A stretch of DNA of 7,577 nucleotides from Spirochaetaceae bacterium (GTDB lineage: Bacteria > Spirochaetota > Spirochaetia > Sphaerochaetales > Sphaerochaetaceae), in the NCBI GenBank assembly GCA_016649775.1, contig JAENWY010000107.1, forward strand, positions 1 to 7,577. The letters are read 5' to 3'. The notes under the pieces are model-generated. The model saw nothing but the letters and a program-made list of their open reading frames with translations. It was not told the origin of the DNA and searched no databases. This document shows positions 4,968 to 7,577 of this stretch, piece by piece. The number at the start of each line of letters is the position of its first letter. Position 1 is the first letter of the stretch. The translations under genes and the position numbers were made by a program.

Positions 4968-7259
4968 TTATTTTATTAAACCAGCAGCACTAAATTCATG
5001 AAATAGTTTATCTGGGTTTAATGGAATAGAATTAACGGCAACGCCTGTAGCATTTAACACAGCATTCCTGAGAGCTGGTGCCATTGGTATTACAGGTGGC
5101 TCACCTAAAGATTTGTTACCATAAGGACCACTTGGATCTACAGGTTCAACAAAATCAACTTCTAAATCTGGAGTATCAAGAGCAGTCATTAGTTTATAAT
5201 CAAGTAAATTATCATTTAACATTCTGCCTGTTTTTGGATCAAACAACATTTGTTCAAATAATCCGTAACCTAGACCCATGCTCATGCCTCCATGAACTTG
5301 ACCTTCTGCTGTTTGAGGATTAATTATTGTTCCTGAATCATGAACATTAAGAACTCTATTAATTTTAATATTTGAAAGAGGTATATCAACTTCAATATCC
5401 ATAAAACAAACACCAAAACTATAAGTATTATCTGTACAGTGATGAGTTTCTTCTGCAGCTAAGTGATTTGAATTTTGTCTACTATAACAAGATTCCATAC
5501 CAACTTCATTCATAGTTAATAGAACATCTTCTGTGCCAACTCTAACGATATTATTATCAATAATATCTAAATCGGAAGAATCTTTATTTAACATCCAACC
5601 AGCATAAGCACAAATTTTACTTTTTAATGATTCAGCTGTCTTTTTAACTGCCATACCTGTTACATATGTTTGTCTAGAAGCATAAGCACCAGTATCGTAT
5701 GGAGTTACATCAGTATCTTGATTAGATATTATATGAACTTTATCAAAAGTGAAACCTAGTGTATCTGCTGCCATTTGTGTAAATACAGTATCTGCACCTT
5801 GCCCTATTTCAGTAGCTCCAACTTGTAGTTGAATAGAACCATCCTGGTTTAAAATCATACGAGCGGCTGATGTTTCAAGAGCAATTGGATAAACACCTGT
5901 TTTATAACAGAAGATACCCATACCAACACCATGACGAATATCACCTGTTTGGTTTTTGTATTTCTCGATTTTTTCATCCCAACCAATAGATTTTCTACCT
6001 CTTGCAATACACTCTTCCAAACCAGTTGAGTGACAAGTAATAGATGTACCTGGATCAACATATCCAAGTTGCATCATATTAATTAATCTAAATTTAATTG
6101 AATCAATATTTGGTAATTTAGCAACAATATCTTCAACATGTGCTTCAAGAGCAAAACCAATTTGAGGAATACCATAAGCTCTCATAGCACCTGCTGTTGG
6201 ATTGTTTGTATAAATAGTTGAAGCTACACCTCTAATTGCACCTACAGGATACATCATTCTAAATGCATTAACTGCATTCGCTACAAGAGCATGTGCATGA
6301 GAACCATAAGCACCATTATCACTAAAGCCTACGATTTTTCTAGCTGCAAAGGTACCATTAGGTCTTACATAAGATGTTATATAAAATTTCATAGCATGAC
6401 GAGATCTTGTACCAAAGAAAGTTTCTTCTCTTGTGTACAATAATTTTACAGGTCTACCACCAACTTGCATAGTTAAAAAAGCATTAAGAGGTTCTGTTAG
6501 TGCATCTTGTTTATTACCAAATCCACCACCAATATAAGGCTTAATAATTCTAACTAGACCCATATCAATTCCAAGTGCTTGCGAACAAACACGACGAACA
6601 ATATGAGGAATCTGTGTTGAAGATACAACTACTACCTTTCCCGCTTCTTCATATGCAAAAGATGTAGCATTTTCAATATGACACTGTTGAACTTTCTGTG
6701 TTTCATAAACACCTTCAACTTTAATTAATCCTTTTTCTTTAATTGCTTCATCATAGTCACCTACATCATAGGAAGATTTTACAATTACGTTATTAGGACG
6801 CTCTTCATGAATTGGAATTTCACCAGGATTATTTGCAGCCTCTTCCATATCAAAAATAGCAGGATATTCTTCATATTCTACTTTAATTTTTGCCACAGCT
6901 TGACCAGCTGCAATTTCATTATCTGCAATAACACATGCAATTTCATCACCATAAAATCTAACACGTGTATTTAAGAGTTTTCTATCACATACATCTTGGT
7001 GACTTTTTTCAGTTGACCAAGGATGCCCTGCTGTTGGATATTGTATATCAGGAACATCAAAAGATGTAATTATTTTTACTACTCCATCTACTGCTTTAGC
7101 TTCTTCCAAATCAAATGATATTACTCTACCATTTGCTATTGTGCTATGAAGAACCTTTGCTACAAGAGTTTTGTCATCTAATAGATCTTCTGTGTATTTA
7201 GCAGTACCTTTTACTTTGGTTACTGCATCTACTCTATTAATTCTTTTACCTACGACCAT
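4968..7259 (-). CDS. xdhA: Xanthine dehydrogenase family, molybdenum subunit
   Basis: The 763-residue catalytic subunit, which hydroxylates its substrate with water-derived oxygen at a molybdopterin centre. The N-terminal a/b hammerhead domain (about 13-130) is followed by the Mo-cofactor-binding domains. Cofactor and active-site loops are present: SSTQ 213-216, GGGFGNKQ 244-251, AMRAYG 358-363, GATEIGQG 481-488, YASRQ 526-530, GQVHGGM 653-659 and GEPP 719-722, where Glu720 matches the catalytic base. Length and many segments (STQIPHIVRRV, GATEIGQGADTVF, NLLDYK) match E. coli XdhA, so purines are the likely substrate. Position 251 is Gln where mammalian xanthine oxidase has a substrate-binding Glu; as I recall it, E. 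coli XdhA has Gln there too. The frame runs 19 codons further upstream, but AGGGAGGG just before the ATG at 7259 fixes this start. It is the first gene of the xdhABC operon. Confidence 0.95.
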   Translation of the reverse strand: MVVGKRINRVDAVTKVKGTAKYTEDLLDDKTLVAKVLHSTIANGRVISFDLEEAKAVDGVVKIITSFDVPDIQYPTAGHPWSTEKSHQDVCDRKLLNTRVRFYGDEIACVIADNEIAAGQAVAKIKVEYEEYPAIFDMEEAANNPGEIPIHEERPNNVIVKSSYDVGDYDEAIKEKGLIKVEGVYETQKVQQCHIENATSFAYEEAGKVVVVSSTQIPHIVRRVCSQALGIDMGLVRIIKPYIGGGFGNKQDALTEPLNAFLTMQVGGRPVKLLYTREETFFGTRSRHAMKFYITSYVRPNGTFAARKIVGFSDNGAYGSHAHALVANAVNAFRMMYPVGAIRGVASTIYTNNPTAGAMRAYGIPQIGFALEAHVEDIVAKLPNIDSIKFRLINMMQLGYVDPGTSITCHSTGLEECIARGRKSIGWDEKIEKYKNQTGDIRHGVGMGIFCYKTGVYPIALETSAARMILNQDGSIQLQVGATEIGQGADTVFTQMAADTLGFTFDKVHIISNQDTDVTPYDTGAYASRQTYVTGMAVKKTAESLKSKICAYAGWMLNKDSSDLDIIDNNIVRVGTEDVLLTMNEVGMESCYSRQNSNHLAAEETHHCTDNTYSFGVCFMDIEVDIPLSNIKINRVLNVHDSGTIINPQTAEGQVHGGMSMGLGYGLFEQMLFDPKTGRMLNDNLLDYKLMTALDTPDLEVDFVEPVDPSGPYGNKSLGEPPVIPMAPALRNAVLNATGVAVNSIPLNPDKLFHEFSAAGLIK

Positions 7260-7264
7260 ACAAT

Positions 7265-7272
7265 CCCTCCCT
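7265..7272 (-). promoter_or_regulatory. Strong RBS that fixes the xdhA start
   Basis: AGGGAGGG on the minus strand, with its GGAGG core 6 nt before the ATG at 7259. It rules out the longer open frame that begins at 7316, whose extra hydrophobic stretch (FILFISI) would be untranslated leader. Confidence 0.85.
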
Positions 7273-7382
7273 ATGGATATAAAAAGTATGAATTTTTTAA
7301 TTGAGAAATATATCAAATATTATAATTTTTTTATGATTTTAATAAACTTAACACGTTAATAATTATATAATACCAAATTTTT

Positions 7383-7403
7383 AGGATATTTTTTATTTAT
7401 CCT
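7383..7403 (-). repeat. Inverted repeat at the predicted xdh transcript start
   Basis: AGGATA and TATCCT form perfect 6-bp arms around a 9-nt A-rich centre. The repeat sits where transcription from the promoter at 7409-7437 should begin (about 7402). It could be a hairpin at the 5' end of the mRNA that slows decay, or a second operator over the start site. A second TATCC at 7280-7276 (minus strand), just before the ribosome binding site, could in principle compete for the same AGGATA arm. Confidence 0.45.
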
Positions 7404-7408
7404 TATAT

Positions 7409-7437
7409 ACTATAAAAGATATAACTATATCTGTCAA
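7409..7437 (-). promoter_or_regulatory. Near-consensus promoter of xdhABC
   Basis: On the minus strand, a perfect TTGACA (7437-7432) and TATAGT (7414-7409, one base off consensus) are 17 nt apart. It is the best promoter in the window and points into xdhA. A start near 7402 gives a leader of about 140 nt. A promoter this strong for a catabolic operon usually implies repression when substrate is absent, which fits the inverted repeat in its spacer. Confidence 0.8.
7418..7431. promoter_or_regulatory. Operator-like inverted repeat in the xdh promoter spacer
   Basis: GATATA and TATATC are perfect 6-bp arms around 2 nt, filling most of the 17-nt spacer between -35 and -10. A dimeric repressor bound here would block RNA polymerase directly. 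The half-site GATATA recurs at 7276-7281 and 7534-7539, and TATATC at 7309-7314, but in DNA this AT-rich that may be chance. No repressor gene lies next to the operon in the window. Confidence 0.5.
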
Positions 7438-7577
7438 AGAGAATTTTATTTTTCTGTATTTTTATTTATTTATAGAAAAGTTTTTGAGAAACAATCACTT
7501 TTTAGAAATAAAATCGTATTATTAGTAATTTTTGATATACACAAACATATATATTAATAAAAAAATATTATTCTATA

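Larger units (their letters stand above)
7260..7577 (-). other. Intergenic region upstream of xdhA
   Basis: A gene-free stretch of 318 nt that runs off the end of the window. Its left half is the predicted xdh leader and promoter described separately. From 7438 to 7577 it is almost entirely A and T, with no ORF beyond a few codons, no tRNA-like fold and no clear terminator. Purine, Mo-cofactor and other riboswitch cores were looked for by eye in the leader; their conserved GC-rich helices are absent. Confidence 0.6.

Noticed and set aside
5078..5323. Open frame of 81 codons on the plus strand inside xdhA
   Set aside because: Antisense to a conserved part of the Mo subunit, with biased composition typical of a shadow frame.
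5855..6067. Open frame of 70 codons on the minus strand inside xdhA
   Set aside because: Same strand but another frame within xdhA; no motif and no start signal.
7260..7316. A 19-residue N-terminal extension of XdhA that looks like a signal peptide
   Set aside because: The strong ribosome binding site sits between this extension and the ATG at 7259, and the family protein is cytoplasmic.
7171..7359. Open frame of 62 codons on the plus strand across the xdhA start
   Set aside because: It overlaps the conserved xdhA N-terminus and its ribosome binding site; its end lies in AT-rich leader DNA.
7260..7402. A purine or Mo-cofactor riboswitch in the xdh leader
   Set aside because: It would suit the operon, but the leader lacks the conserved GC-containing helices and loop sequences of those classes.
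7440..7510. A further promoter or terminator-like repeat (AAAAGT and ACTTTT arms) upstream of the xdh promoter
   Set aside because: Short A/T-only arms with a long loop and no matching -10/-35 spacing; not distinguishable from background composition.
1..7577. CRISPR arrays, insertion sequences, tRNA or rRNA genes
   Set aside because: No regularly spaced repeats, transposase motifs, terminal inverted repeats or GC-rich cloverleaf-like segments were seen.

Overview
The window is strongly AT-rich, with good purine-rich ribosome binding sites (GGAGG type) and standard stop codons. Its genes are the sort found in fermentative anaerobes: a three-subunit molybdenum hydroxylase, an oxygen-sensitive radical-SAM sulfatase maturase and a split chromate-type transporter. 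This suggests a low-GC anaerobe such as a clostridium-like Firmicute or a fusobacterium. The sequence alone does not separate these.

Layout, left to right. (1) Positions 5-1244 hold a minus-strand two-gene unit of short-chain ChrA-family membrane proteins. It has its own promoter (1216-1244), a TAATG start/stop overlap between the genes, and an intrinsic terminator (12-46). (2) A LysR-type regulator (1296-2183, plus strand) diverges from that pair across a gap of about 100 bp, the usual layout for a LysR regulator and its target. (3) A radical-SAM/SPASM protein of the anaerobic sulfatase-maturase (anSME) type lies on the minus strand at 2176-3291. It converges on lysR with an 8-bp overlap of the 3' ends and no terminator between them. 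No sulfatase is present. (4) About 200 bp of AT-rich leader follows, then a strong intrinsic terminator (3493-3522). (5) A minus-strand xdhA-xdhB-xdhC operon (3575-7259) encodes the Mo, FAD and 2x[2Fe-2S] subunits of a xanthine-dehydrogenase-family enzyme closest in layout and motifs to E. coli XdhABC. It is driven by a near-consensus promoter (7409-7437) whose spacer holds a perfect inverted repeat, followed by a leader of about 140 nt.

How the parts work together. The Xdh subunits should form one cytoplasmic hydroxylase that passes electrons from Mo through two 2Fe-2S centres to FAD, most likely acting on purines. The LysR protein most plausibly controls the ChrA pair and itself. The radical-SAM enzyme would activate a sulfatase encoded elsewhere. 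No single novel system stands out. The most interesting points are regulatory: an operator-like repeat inside the xdh promoter, and a lysR/anSME/chrA arrangement in which read-through would produce mutual antisense RNA.
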